Source of the DNA: an uncultured Chthoniobacterales bacterium
Lineage (GTDB): Bacteria; Verrucomicrobiota; Verrucomicrobiia; Chthoniobacterales; CAKUMP01
DNA length: 15,916 nucleotides
Direction: 5' to 3'
Assembly (NCBI GenBank): GCA_934667795.1
Contig: CAKUMP010000024.1
Coordinates: forward strand, 1-15,916
The notes beneath the pieces were generated by a model, which did not search any database, was not told where the DNA came from, and saw nothing but the letters and a program-made list of their open reading frames with translations. Shown here in pieces: positions 7,059 through 13,372 of the stretch (positions are counted from its first letter, which is position 1; each line of letters begins with the position of its first letter). Both the position numbers and the translations under genes were made by a program.

Positions 7059-8333
7059 TTATAGTGTACTCCCATATTCCGCGTTGTCACCTAATAGTTC
7101 TTCGATGCGCAGAAGCTGGTTATATTTTGCGACACGATCTGTCCGCGAAAGGGAGCCGGTCTTGATTTGCCCCGCATTCGTTGCCACCGCAATATCTGCG
7201 ATCGTCGTGTCTTCGGTTTCTCCGGAACGATGACTGATCACCGCGGTATAGCGATGGTGCTGCGCCATCCGGATTGCATCCAGGGTTTCCGTCAGCGTGC
7301 CAATCTGATTCACTTTCACCAGAATGGAATTCCCCACGCCTGTTTTAATTCCCTTGGAAAGAAACTCCGTATTCGTCACAAATAAATCATCCCCCACAAT
7401 CTGGGTATGTTCTCCAAGACGCTTGGTCAGAATTTCCCATCCATCCCAATCGTTTTCAGCACAACCATCTTCAATCGAAATGATCGGGAATTTCTTTTGC
7501 AATTCCACATAGTAATCGACCAGTTCTGCTGCCGTGCGTCGGGACTGATCGGATTTGCGGAAAATATACTGACCGCTTTCCCGGTCGTAAAATTCACTGG
7601 ATGCCACATCGAGCGCAATCGCAATATCGGAACCTACCTGGTAGCCCGCTTTTTCGATCGCCTGACAAATCACGCTCAGAGCATCATCTGCAGACTTCAC
7701 ATTGGGAGCAAATCCACCTTCATCGCCCACCGCTGTGGATAACCCACGGTCATGTAAAACCGATTTCAATGCATGAAAAACTTCTGTTCCATAGCGCAAT
7801 GCTTCAGAAAATGTGGGTGCTCCCTTAGGAACAATCATGAATTCCTGAAAATCGACCGGAGCATCCGAATGGGCGCCACCATTGATAATATTCATCATAG
7901 GAACCGGCAACACTTTGGCATTGACGCCTCCCAGATAGCGATACAAGGGCAGACTCAACGCAGAAGCAGCAGCATGCGCCACTGCCATGGATACTCCCAG
8001 AATCGCATTGGCTCCGCACTTTTTCTTATTTGCGGTTCCATCAATTTCCAGCATTAAAGAGTCGATTTCCACCTGTTCCAATGCATCCATGCCGCAAATT
8101 TCGGTTGCGAGCGTATCTTCCACCGCTTCTACCGCTTTCAGAACCCCTTTTCCCCCATAGCGATCGGCATCGCCATCCCGTAATTCCCATGCCTCATGCT
8201 CCCCCGTACTTGCACCGCTTGGAACCGCTGCTCTTCCCACGTCTCCGCCTGACAATATCACTTCCACTTCCACCGTAGGATTCCCACGCGAATCCAGAAT
8301 CTGACGCGCCACAATGTCTTCAATCAATGTCAT
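7059..8333 (-). CDS. eno: Enolase (2-phosphoglycerate hydratase)
   Basis: Converts 2-phosphoglycerate to phosphoenolpyruvate in glycolysis, in the cytoplasm. The 424-aa length is normal. Visible residues: NGGAHSDAPVDFQEFM (H155 region), catalytic E205 in GDEGG, Mg ligands D242 (ALDVASSEF), E288 (ISIEDGCAENDWDGW) and D315 (VGDDLFVTN), catalytic K340 in the family signature ILVKVNQIGTLTET, R369-S370 (SHRSGETED) and K391 (QIKTGSLSRTDR). Two start codons are possible, ATG at 8339 and ATG at 8333. I prefer 8333 because the GAGGAG Shine-Dalgarno is then 9 nt away instead of 3 nt. It is first in a likely eno-ftsB-prfB operon. A weak promoter candidate lies at 8446-8473, giving a leader of about 100 nt. 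Confidence 0.98.
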   Translation of the reverse strand: MTLIEDIVARQILDSRGNPTVEVEVILSGGDVGRAAVPSGASTGEHEAWELRDGDADRYGGKGVLKAVEAVEDTLATEICGMDALEQVEIDSLMLEIDGTANKKKCGANAILGVSMAVAHAAASALSLPLYRYLGGVNAKVLPVPMMNIINGGAHSDAPVDFQEFMIVPKGAPTFSEALRYGTEVFHALKSVLHDRGLSTAVGDEGGFAPNVKSADDALSVICQAIEKAGYQVGSDIAIALDVASSEFYDRESGQYIFRKSDQSRRTAAELVDYYVELQKKFPIISIEDGCAENDWDGWEILTKRLGEHTQIVGDDLFVTNTEFLSKGIKTGVGNSILVKVNQIGTLTETLDAIRMAQHHRYTAVISHRSGETEDTTIADIAVATNAGQIKTGSLSRTDRVAKYNQLLRIEELLGDNAEYGSTL

Positions 8334-8445
8334 ATGCATAAACTCCTCTTTCTTATCTGCTCTCCATTTAAAACGTCTGCCCCCTCAGTTTTCCCTTTTT
8401 CAGACATCTCACTGAATGTGCCTGATCTCTCCGTTCTTATCAACC

Positions 8446-8473
8446 TCTATATCAAAGTATGATTCGGTTGGAA
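8446..8473 (-). promoter_or_regulatory. Candidate promoter for eno, at the greA 3' end
   Basis: On the minus strand, TTCCAA (8468-8473), a 16-bp spacer and TATAGA (8446-8451). Each hexamer is a partial match. It lies directly behind the greA stop, overlapping a weak 6-bp stem (TGATTC 8460-8465 / GAATCA 8471-8476) that could instead be a poor terminator. Low confidence. Confidence 0.3.
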
Positions 8474-10330
8474 TCAGGAATCAGAACCATGAAAACGCGC
8501 AGCATCTGCGAATGCGGTAATTTCCAGAATTTCCACGTCCCGATCCTCCTGGTCTCCGGGGATCGTCACGCGGTCTCCTACCGTTTTCGTCAACAGCACC
8601 TGCCCCAGTGCCGTCATGTAGGCAATAATTTTGTTATCGGGATCACTGTCCCATGCTCCCAGTACATGAATCACTTCCTCTTTTCCGCTGGCAAGGTCTT
8701 TCATCCGCACAGTGGTTCCAATAGACACCTGGCTCGCGTCTGGTGATTCAAACCCGGTCCCTCTGGCGCGCCCCAAATCGACTTCCAGTTCCGCCTTGCG
8801 TCGCATCAGAACCACCTGCATTTCCTTTGCAGACTTATATTCGTGGTTCTCTCGCAAATCTCCGTACTCCCGAGCAATTTTGATATCTTCGCTATTTTCC
8901 GGAATGCGACGATTCACCAGATCTTCCAGTTCATTTTTACGTGCTTCCAGGCTGCTCCAGGAAACGATCAGTCCATCGTCCTGATGTTCGGCTTCTTTTC
9001 CTTCCAGCATCACCTGTAATTTCGGATGCACCCGGATCATCCGTGCCAGCAAAGAACGCTTCGTCAGATCTTCAAAGACCGGGCTCAATAAAAATGCCCG
9101 CATTAATTCACGGGCAGTCTCTTCATCCGCACTCTTGACCAGATCCTCCATCAGTTTTTTATCTGACAGCAACAAGTCCTGTAATTTATTACTCTTTTTC
9201 TCGTTAAACTGATCTCGTTCCAGACTACTTAAAATTGCATTTAAAAGCATCGGATTCACCAGATCTTCCAGGTTTCTCGTCCGCTCCTTACACAACCAGT
9301 ACAACGTTTCGGTAGTAATGGTGCGTTCGCGAATCCAACTCTCCAGAGCGTCCCGCAATTCTGCTTCATGTTCTTTCATGAGCACACGGGAAACTTCTGT
9401 TGCCATTCGGATGCTTCCTCGATGCATCAATCCCAGCAGTTTATCCACTGCCTGATCTCCAAATGCTCCGAAAAACTCCTTCATCAGTCGCTTTTGACGC
9501 ACAGCAGGAATCGTTTCCACCACTTCCAGCAGTCTTCCGCCAAACTGGAGCAACATATCTGCAACGGTTAATGTTTCCTCTTCTTTGCGGAAACTTTCGT
9601 CATATTCGTAAATTTCATCGCGAGCCAGCAGGAACTCGACCGTTTCTGCTTCATTGATCCGCTGATTCTGGCGAGCCAGTTCATTGACCGTTGTCACCAG
9701 TTCTTCCAGCCAGGCTTCTTCGCCCTTGAAAATGGCAAGATTTTTTAAAACTTCGCTCAGCACCTGTAATTTCGACTTCAGGAGGTTGGTTCCGTTAAAT
9801 GCCTGAACCAGTTCTTCTGCCATGGAAATAGATTCTTCTCTATATACAAATGGGTCGGACTTTTTCGCTGGCACCGTAAAATGTCCATCTTTCTTCAGGA
9901 CCTTTTTAACATTTGCCCACCATTTACGAAAATCTGCATCTGTTTCAAATAATGCAGGAACCAGCGCCTGCTGGACCCGATCCTGTTCTGCGCTTCCCCC
10001 GAAACTCCGTAACGTAATTTTCATGAACCCCGTCACATCGTCTTTCCCCATTTGCAACATCCCATCCCGATCATCCCGAATCTTCGCTGAAATATGTTCG
10101 GGAGGAATAGGAGTTAATGACTCCACCGCATATTCAAGCTGCATCGCATGTCCCGATTTCCCTTCGAAATCAATAATCAACTGCCCCATCAGCAAATCCC
10201 GCTCCACAACCTTTCCAAATCCCCAGCTTCTGTGCTGACAATATCGCCCCGGCGCCAACTCCTCTAACGCTTTTGCAAATTCTGTTGTTATTTTTCCTGT
10301 TTCAATCGCATTTTCAAGTTCTTCGTGCAT
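8474..10330 (-). CDS. greA: Long-form transcript cleavage factor GreA with large N-terminal extension
   Basis: GreA rescues backtracked RNA polymerase by stimulating transcript cleavage through the secondary channel. The 618-aa protein is about four times the length of E. coli GreA. The true GreA part is about 453-618: a coiled coil with tip AREYGDLRENHEYKSAKE, whose acidic pair D491 and E494 corresponds to E. coli D41 and E44, then the C-terminal FKBP-like domain (VSIGTTVRMKDL, VLGAWDSDPDNKIIAYMTALGQ, GDRVTIPG, VEILEI). Residues 28-75 (CQHRSWGFGKVVERDLLMGQ, LIIDFEG) look like a small Tudor/DUF3553 or CarD-type barrel. Residues about 90-450 are helical, charged repeats I cannot name. Long GreA proteins are known, as I recall, from Chlamydiae and Verrucomicrobiota. 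No Shine-Dalgarno precedes the ATG, and a good promoter lies only 11 bp upstream. Confidence 0.93.
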   Translation of the reverse strand: MHEELENAIETGKITTEFAKALEELAPGRYCQHRSWGFGKVVERDLLMGQLIIDFEGKSGHAMQLEYAVESLTPIPPEHISAKIRDDRDGMLQMGKDDVTGFMKITLRSFGGSAEQDRVQQALVPALFETDADFRKWWANVKKVLKKDGHFTVPAKKSDPFVYREESISMAEELVQAFNGTNLLKSKLQVLSEVLKNLAIFKGEEAWLEELVTTVNELARQNQRINEAETVEFLLARDEIYEYDESFRKEEETLTVADMLLQFGGRLLEVVETIPAVRQKRLMKEFFGAFGDQAVDKLLGLMHRGSIRMATEVSRVLMKEHEAELRDALESWIRERTITTETLYWLCKERTRNLEDLVNPMLLNAILSSLERDQFNEKKSNKLQDLLLSDKKLMEDLVKSADEETARELMRAFLLSPVFEDLTKRSLLARMIRVHPKLQVMLEGKEAEHQDDGLIVSWSSLEARKNELEDLVNRRIPENSEDIKIAREYGDLRENHEYKSAKEMQVVLMRRKAELEVDLGRARGTGFESPDASQVSIGTTVRMKDLASGKEEVIHVLGAWDSDPDNKIIAYMTALGQVLLTKTVGDRVTIPGDQEDRDVEILEITAFADAARFHGSDS

Positions 10331-10341
10331 GGTTCTTTAAA

Positions 10342-10370
10342 GTATTAATCTGCGTTTTGCCCGGTTCCAA
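10342..10370 (-). promoter_or_regulatory. Sigma70-type promoter for greA
   Basis: On the minus strand, TTGGAA (10365-10370), exactly 17 bp and TAATAC (10342-10347). The predicted start is near 10335, leaving only about 5 nt before the greA ATG at 10330, so the mRNA would be nearly leaderless. This fits the absence of a Shine-Dalgarno. Confidence 0.6.
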
Positions 10371-10673
10371 GTAAAAATCTCAATTGCAATATTTTTTGCA
10401 TTTTTATTTATTTTATTATTATACTAATAGAACAGGCATATTGTATCCCTCGGACGGAAAGTGTCCCCCGCTCCTTGAAGAGAGGGGTTACAACCATACC
10501 GATTTTACATCCATTTTACACTGTTTTTTTCATTTTTTATCCATGACCTCTAAAAAATTATGTTTATTTGCCTTTTTTCTCCCTGAAAACGGGCTTTTGC
10601 CCACCTGTTTTCCTCCATTTTCTTCCAATTCCCGCAAACCTGTGCTATCCTGATAGATACGAAATTCACCCTC
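10371..10673. other. AT-rich intergenic region between divergent greA and exoD
   Basis: About 300 bp with no convincing protein gene; an 89-codon open frame (10384-10653, plus) is low-complexity and starts from a non-ATG or weak codon. On the plus strand TTGCAT (10396-10401), 18 bp and TATACT (10420-10425) form a good promoter-like pair, predicting a start near 10432. Downstream are a hairpin with CCCC (10466-10469) and CTC pairing GAG and GGGG (10484-10487), and a second hairpin, GAAAAC-GGGC-TTTT-GCCC with closing GTTTTC (10585-10612), followed by a pyrimidine-rich run. The two could bound a small RNA of about 180 nt or be a long exoD leader. Function unknown. Confidence 0.35.
10623..10651 (+). 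promoter_or_regulatory. Candidate extended -10 promoter for exoD
   Basis: TGCTATCCT (10643-10651) is an extended -10 element (TGn then TATCCT). A weak TTCCAA lies 17 bp upstream (10623-10628). The start would be near 10658, about 16 nt before the ATG at 10674, with no Shine-Dalgarno in that leader. Confidence 0.4.
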
Positions 10674-11429
10674 ATGTTGCATCCAGACTCGCAGCAATCC
10701 ATCTCTTCCGCACCTGACGCCCCCCCTCCCAGAGTCGAACCCACACCACATCCCAAACGCCTCTCTTACGACCTGTTACAACTTGCCAAGCAGGCAAAAA
10801 CCTCCAAACTTTCGCTAGCGGAACTGGAAGCAAAACTCCGGGGGCGTGGATTCGTGGTTTTCATGATTCTCATGACCGTTCCTTTTGTCCTCCCGGTTTC
10901 CATCCCCGGTGCGGCGCTGATCATGGGGCTGATACTGGCTTTCATGGGACTGAAAATCAGCATGGGCATCCGACCCTGGATCCCTAAATTGATCCTTAAC
11001 CGCACCATCCCCCAAAAAATCCTGATCCGAATCCTCCGGATTACGGTCAGATTATCCCGACGCATGGACTCCTTTACCAAACCCCGCATGGAATTTCTGG
11101 TCGCCTGGCCCGGGATGATGAACCTCATCGGATTTTTTATCATTATCCACGGGCTCACCCTCATCCTTCCGCCTCCGATTATTAATACCCTCCCGGCCTG
11201 CTGTATTCTTCTCTTTTTGATTGGTATTATGGAGCGCGACGGCCTCATGGTTCTCTGTGGCTACCTTGCCTCTTTCATCTCCATTGCCTATATCTGGTTG
11301 ATTATCCATCTCGGGTTTATTGGAGTCACCAACCTCCAGCACCTCTGGTTTGAAGATCCTATTCCCGTCGTCCCCGAAAACATCACCCATGAACTCGTAG
11401 TGCCACCCAAAATTGAAAATTTGCAATAA
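10674..11429 (+). CDS. ExoD-family membrane protein (exopolysaccharide synthesis ExoD)
   Basis: A 251-aa integral membrane protein matching the ExoD family pattern. A Pro-rich cytoplasmic start (1-30) is followed by SLAELEAKLRGRGFVVFMIL (the family's L-x-x-R-G-F entry), VPFVLPVSIPGAALIMGLILAFMGLKISMGIRPWIP, then a second half beginning WPGMMNLIGFFIIIHGLTLILP (about 144 on) and the typical P-x-x-N-x-L-P-A-x-x-I-x-L-x-x-x-G-I-x-x-x-D-G (PPPIINTLPACCILLFLIGI then MERDGL). ExoD was named for an exopolysaccharide phenotype in Rhizobium; its biochemical role is unknown, so the family name should not be read as a proven function here. It ends 43 bp before rpmI, where infC usually lies in other bacteria. 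Confidence 0.88.
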   Translation: MLHPDSQQSISSAPDAPPPRVEPTPHPKRLSYDLLQLAKQAKTSKLSLAELEAKLRGRGFVVFMILMTVPFVLPVSIPGAALIMGLILAFMGLKISMGIRPWIPKLILNRTIPQKILIRILRITVRLSRRMDSFTKPRMEFLVAWPGMMNLIGFFIIIHGLTLILPPPIINTLPACCILLFLIGIMERDGLMVLCGYLASFISIAYIWLIIHLGFIGVTNLQHLWFEDPIPVVPENITHELVVPPKIENLQ

Positions 11430-11472
11430 AATGTTTGCTTTCTAGAAAATTCCCACTATGGTTTCTCTTCTT

Positions 11473-11682
11473 ATGCCGAAATCCATTGCAAGAAGCAAAA
11501 CACGGAAAGCTGTTGCCAAACGTTTTAAAGTGACGGGCACAGGGAAAGTTCTGCGTCGCAAAGCAAGCGCGCGTCACCTTCTCTCGTCCAAATCCGCAAA
11601 GCGGAAACGTTTCCTTGGAAAAGCAACCCTCGTCGATAAATCCGACGAAGCGCGCATCAAGGAAAACCTGCCATTCATTTAA
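11473..11682 (+). CDS. rpmI: 50S ribosomal protein L35
   Basis: A 69-aa basic protein of the large subunit. MPKSIARSKTRKAVAKRFKV, then TGTGKVLRRKASARHLLSSK and SAKRKRFLG are the L35 hallmarks (KRFK-x-TG-x-GK, RHLL-x-x-K-S-x-K-x-KR). The ATG at 11473 is chosen because L35 proteins begin MPK; a 5-codon upstream extension (11458) has no family support. There is no Shine-Dalgarno. Possible promoters are TTGCTT (11435-11440) with TATGGT (11457-11462, 16-bp spacer), which would leave about 3 nt of leader, or TTGCAA (11421-11426) with TAGAAA (11443-11448). It is followed by an unusually long 166-bp structured spacer before rplT. The upstream neighbour is exoD, not infC. Confidence 0.97.
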   Translation: MPKSIARSKTRKAVAKRFKVTGTGKVLRRKASARHLLSSKSAKRKRFLGKATLVDKSDEARIKENLPFI

Positions 11683-11732
11683 GATTTTAGTAATTTTTAA
11701 TCTAAAACGAATAGCAACCGGCAACAGCCAAC

Positions 11733-11791
11733 GATTTCCCGCCTGCTCCAATAATAAATTTGGAGATACCGGCAGACGAGGCAGGGAAATC
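11733..11791 (+). promoter_or_regulatory. Nested RNA stem-loop in the rpmI-rplT spacer (candidate L20 regulatory site)
   Basis: GATTTCCC (11733-11740) pairs perfectly with GGGAAATC (11784-11791). GCCT (11741-11744) pairs with AGGC (11779-11782), leaving one bulged A. An inner stem, CTCCAA (11746-11751) with TTGGAG (11760-11765), sits inside, and the 13-nt internal segment 11766-11778 contains a CCGG that also occurs upstream (11718-11721). In other bacteria L20 represses its own operon by binding leader RNA; whether this fold is such a site is inference. There is no U-tract, so it is not a terminator. Confidence 0.5.
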
Positions 11792-11817
11792 TGAATGAAC
11801 ATAACAGTCTGACCGAT

Positions 11818-11848
11818 GGAGGCCCGGATCCTATCCGGGAATTAAAAA
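11818..11848 (+). promoter_or_regulatory. rplT ribosome binding site with a hairpin between Shine-Dalgarno and ATG
   Basis: GGAGG (11818-11822) is followed at once by a perfect 7-bp hairpin, CCCGGAT (11823-11829), loop CCT, ATCCGGG (11833-11839), then nine A/T-rich bases and the ATG at 11849. Linear spacing would be 26 nt, too long for initiation; with the hairpin folded it is 9 nt, which is near ideal. Confidence 0.65.
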
Positions 11849-12232
11849 ATGCCTAGAGCCACAAATGCCCCGGCCAAACGTAATCGTCACCGCCGGGTAC
11901 TAGAAAAAGCCAAGGGGTTCCGCGGAGCCCGTTCCAAATTATTCCGTACCGCCAAAGATGCCACCATGAAGGGGCAATACTGGGCGTATCGTGACCGTAA
12001 AAACCGTAAACGCACTTTCCGTAACCTGTGGGTTCAGCGTATCAACGCCGCCTGCCGCGAACAGGGGATTACTTATTCCCGTTTCATCGAAGGCCTGAAA
12101 GCTGCAAATATCGAACTGGATCGTAAAGTCCTTTCCGAATTAGCAATTGCTGACGAAACCACTTTCAAAGCGATTGTAAACGCGGCTGTCGATGCCCTGA
12201 AAAACAAAACCGGATCTACATCCGCCGCGTAA
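11849..12232 (+). CDS. rplT: 50S ribosomal protein L20
   Basis: Large-subunit assembly protein, 127 aa (usually about 115-120). The N-terminus MPRATNAPAKRNRHRRVLEK, then AKGFRGARSKLFRTAKDATM and KGQYWAYRDRKNRKRTFRNL match the long basic rRNA-threading helix of L20. WVQRINAACREQGITYSRFI and GLKAANIELDRKVLSELAI form the globular domain, and the C-terminal tail is a few residues longer than usual. It follows rpmI after a 166-bp structured spacer and precedes pheS, keeping the common rpmI-rplT-pheS-pheT order. Translation is likely controlled by the SD-hairpin arrangement just before its ATG and perhaps by the larger upstream stem-loop. Confidence 0.98.
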   Translation: MPRATNAPAKRNRHRRVLEKAKGFRGARSKLFRTAKDATMKGQYWAYRDRKNRKRTFRNLWVQRINAACREQGITYSRFIEGLKAANIELDRKVLSELAIADETTFKAIVNAAVDALKNKTGSTSAA

Positions 12233-12245
12233 TTCGCTCCCAGGG

Positions 12246-12280
12246 TAAAAGTGTCATTTATTAAAAAAACAGCACTTTTA
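12246..12280 (+). promoter_or_regulatory. AT-rich stem-loop after rplT
   Basis: TAAAAGTG (12246-12253) pairs perfectly with CACTTTTA (12273-12280) around a 19-nt loop, 13 bp after the rplT stop. The stem is AT-rich and no U-tract follows, so it would be a weak terminator at most. It may be part of the pheS leader. Confidence 0.35.
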
Positions 12281-12297
12281 AATACCATTCTTTAACC

Positions 12298-12341
12298 AGC
12301 AAGGCGGATGCATCCGACAACATCGGAACATCCGCCTTGCT
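12298..12341 (+). promoter_or_regulatory. Strong leader hairpin directly upstream of pheS
   Basis: AGCAAGGCGGATG (12298-12310) pairs perfectly with CATCCGCCTTGCT (12329-12341), 13 bp and mostly GC-rich, with an inner CCGA/TCGG stem (12314-12317, 12323-12326). It is followed by ATTTCTTATCC and the pheS ATG at 12353. The tail is only partly U-rich, so it could be an imperfect terminator, an attenuator, or a structure near the ribosome start. No T-box sequence and no Phe-rich leader peptide were seen. Confidence 0.6.
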
Positions 12342-12352
12342 ATTTCTTATCC

Positions 12353-13372
12353 ATGACACCTATGGAATCCGAACTCGACAGTATCCGCTCCCATGGATTG
12401 ACCGAAATCCAAAACGCTCAATCCGCTACCGATCTCGATGCCCTGAAAGTAAAATTTCTCGGCCGTAACGGTTCATTAGTAAAAATCAGCGAAAAAATGC
12501 GCGATGTCCCAAAAGAGGACAAACCCAAAGTCGGAAAGCTGCTCCACGAAGTCCGGAATGCTATCCAGTCTGCTATTCAGGAAAAAACCGATGCGCTGAC
12601 GCGGGAAGCCGACATGCAAGCGCTGGCCGGACTGGATGTCAGTTTACCCTCCACTCCCCTGCCACAAGGCGGAATCCATCCCATTTCTCTTCTTTTGGAT
12701 CGCACGATTCAGATTATGCGTCGCATGGGATTTGTACTTGCAGATGGCCCGGACATTGAAACGGAATGGCATTGTTTTGATGCCTTGAATACGCCTCAGG
12801 ATCATCCTGCGCGCAACGAACAAGACACCTTTTACCTGCATGACGGGCGCCTGCTACGCACTCAGACTTCGACGGTCCAGGTACGGGTCATGGAATCCAC
12901 CCCACCCCCGATCCGCATCATCGCACCGGGTGCCTGCTACCGTCGAGATGAAACCGACGCCACGCACCTTTCGCAATTTAATCAGATCGAAGGCCTCTAC
13001 GTCGCAGAAAACGTCAGTCTCGCGGATCTCAAAGCAACCGCAACACGTTTTATCCACGAATTATTCGGGCCGGATACCGAAGTTCGATTCCGTCCCCATT
13101 TTTTCCCGTTCACGGAACCGAGCTATGAAATCGACGTCAAGCTCAAGGCGATTGGAAAATGGCTGGAACTGGCTGGCTGCGGGATGGTAGATCCAGCCGT
13201 TTTTGAAGCCATTAATAAATCCCGTGGCGACAACGCCTATGACCCGGAAGTCGTTTCCGGCTTTGCTTTCGGCTTCGGGCTCGACCGCCTGGCCATGATT
13301 CTTACACAGTTGCCGGATATCCGTCTTTTAATTGAAAATGACCTGAAATTTTTATCGCAATTCTCATCATGA
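12353..13372 (+). CDS. pheS: Phenylalanine--tRNA ligase alpha subunit
   Basis: Catalytic subunit of the alpha2-beta2 enzyme that charges tRNA-Phe. It is 339 aa, a normal length. An N-terminal coiled coil (about 1-90) is followed by the class II core: GPDIETEWHCFDALNTPQDH and PARNEQDTFYL (132-162), TSTVQVRVM (172-180), motif 2 ACYRRDETDATHLSQFNQIEG (194-214), FRPHFFPFTEPSYEIDV (246-262) and motif 3 GFAFGFGLDRLAMI (303-316). The conserved Ala in GFAFG, which sets Phe specificity, is present. The frame stays open upstream to an ATG at 12308 that lies inside the leader hairpin; I chose 12353 because the family starts near there and the extra 15 residues look non-coding. A third ATG at 12362 is also possible. 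No Shine-Dalgarno precedes it. It overlaps pheT by 4 bp (ATGA). Confidence 0.97.
   Translation: MTPMESELDSIRSHGLTEIQNAQSATDLDALKVKFLGRNGSLVKISEKMRDVPKEDKPKVGKLLHEVRNAIQSAIQEKTDALTREADMQALAGLDVSLPSTPLPQGGIHPISLLLDRTIQIMRRMGFVLADGPDIETEWHCFDALNTPQDHPARNEQDTFYLHDGRLLRTQTSTVQVRVMESTPPPIRIIAPGACYRRDETDATHLSQFNQIEGLYVAENVSLADLKATATRFIHELFGPDTEVRFRPHFFPFTEPSYEIDVKLKAIGKWLELAGCGMVDPAVFEAINKSRGDNAYDPEVVSGFAFGFGLDRLAMILTQLPDIRLLIENDLKFLSQFSS

Noticed and set aside
8408..8473. Protein-like 21-codon stretch on the minus strand (ESYFDIEVDKNGEIRHIQ)
   Set aside because: It looks like real protein but is bounded by stops, has no start codon, and sits in the greA-eno gap. It could be a remnant or chance; not enough to call.
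10384..10653. 89-codon open frame on the plus strand between greA and exoD
   Set aside because: It is Phe/Tyr/Leu-rich translation of AT-rich DNA, has no SD or family, and overlaps promoter-like and hairpin sequences.
11685..11706. Terminator after rpmI (TTTTAG...CTAAAA)
   Set aside because: Only a 6-bp AT stem with no U-tract; rplT must be transcribed through it.
12241..12352. T-box riboswitch or Phe leader peptide before pheS
   Set aside because: No T-box core sequence and no short ORF rich in Phe codons; only simple hairpins are present.
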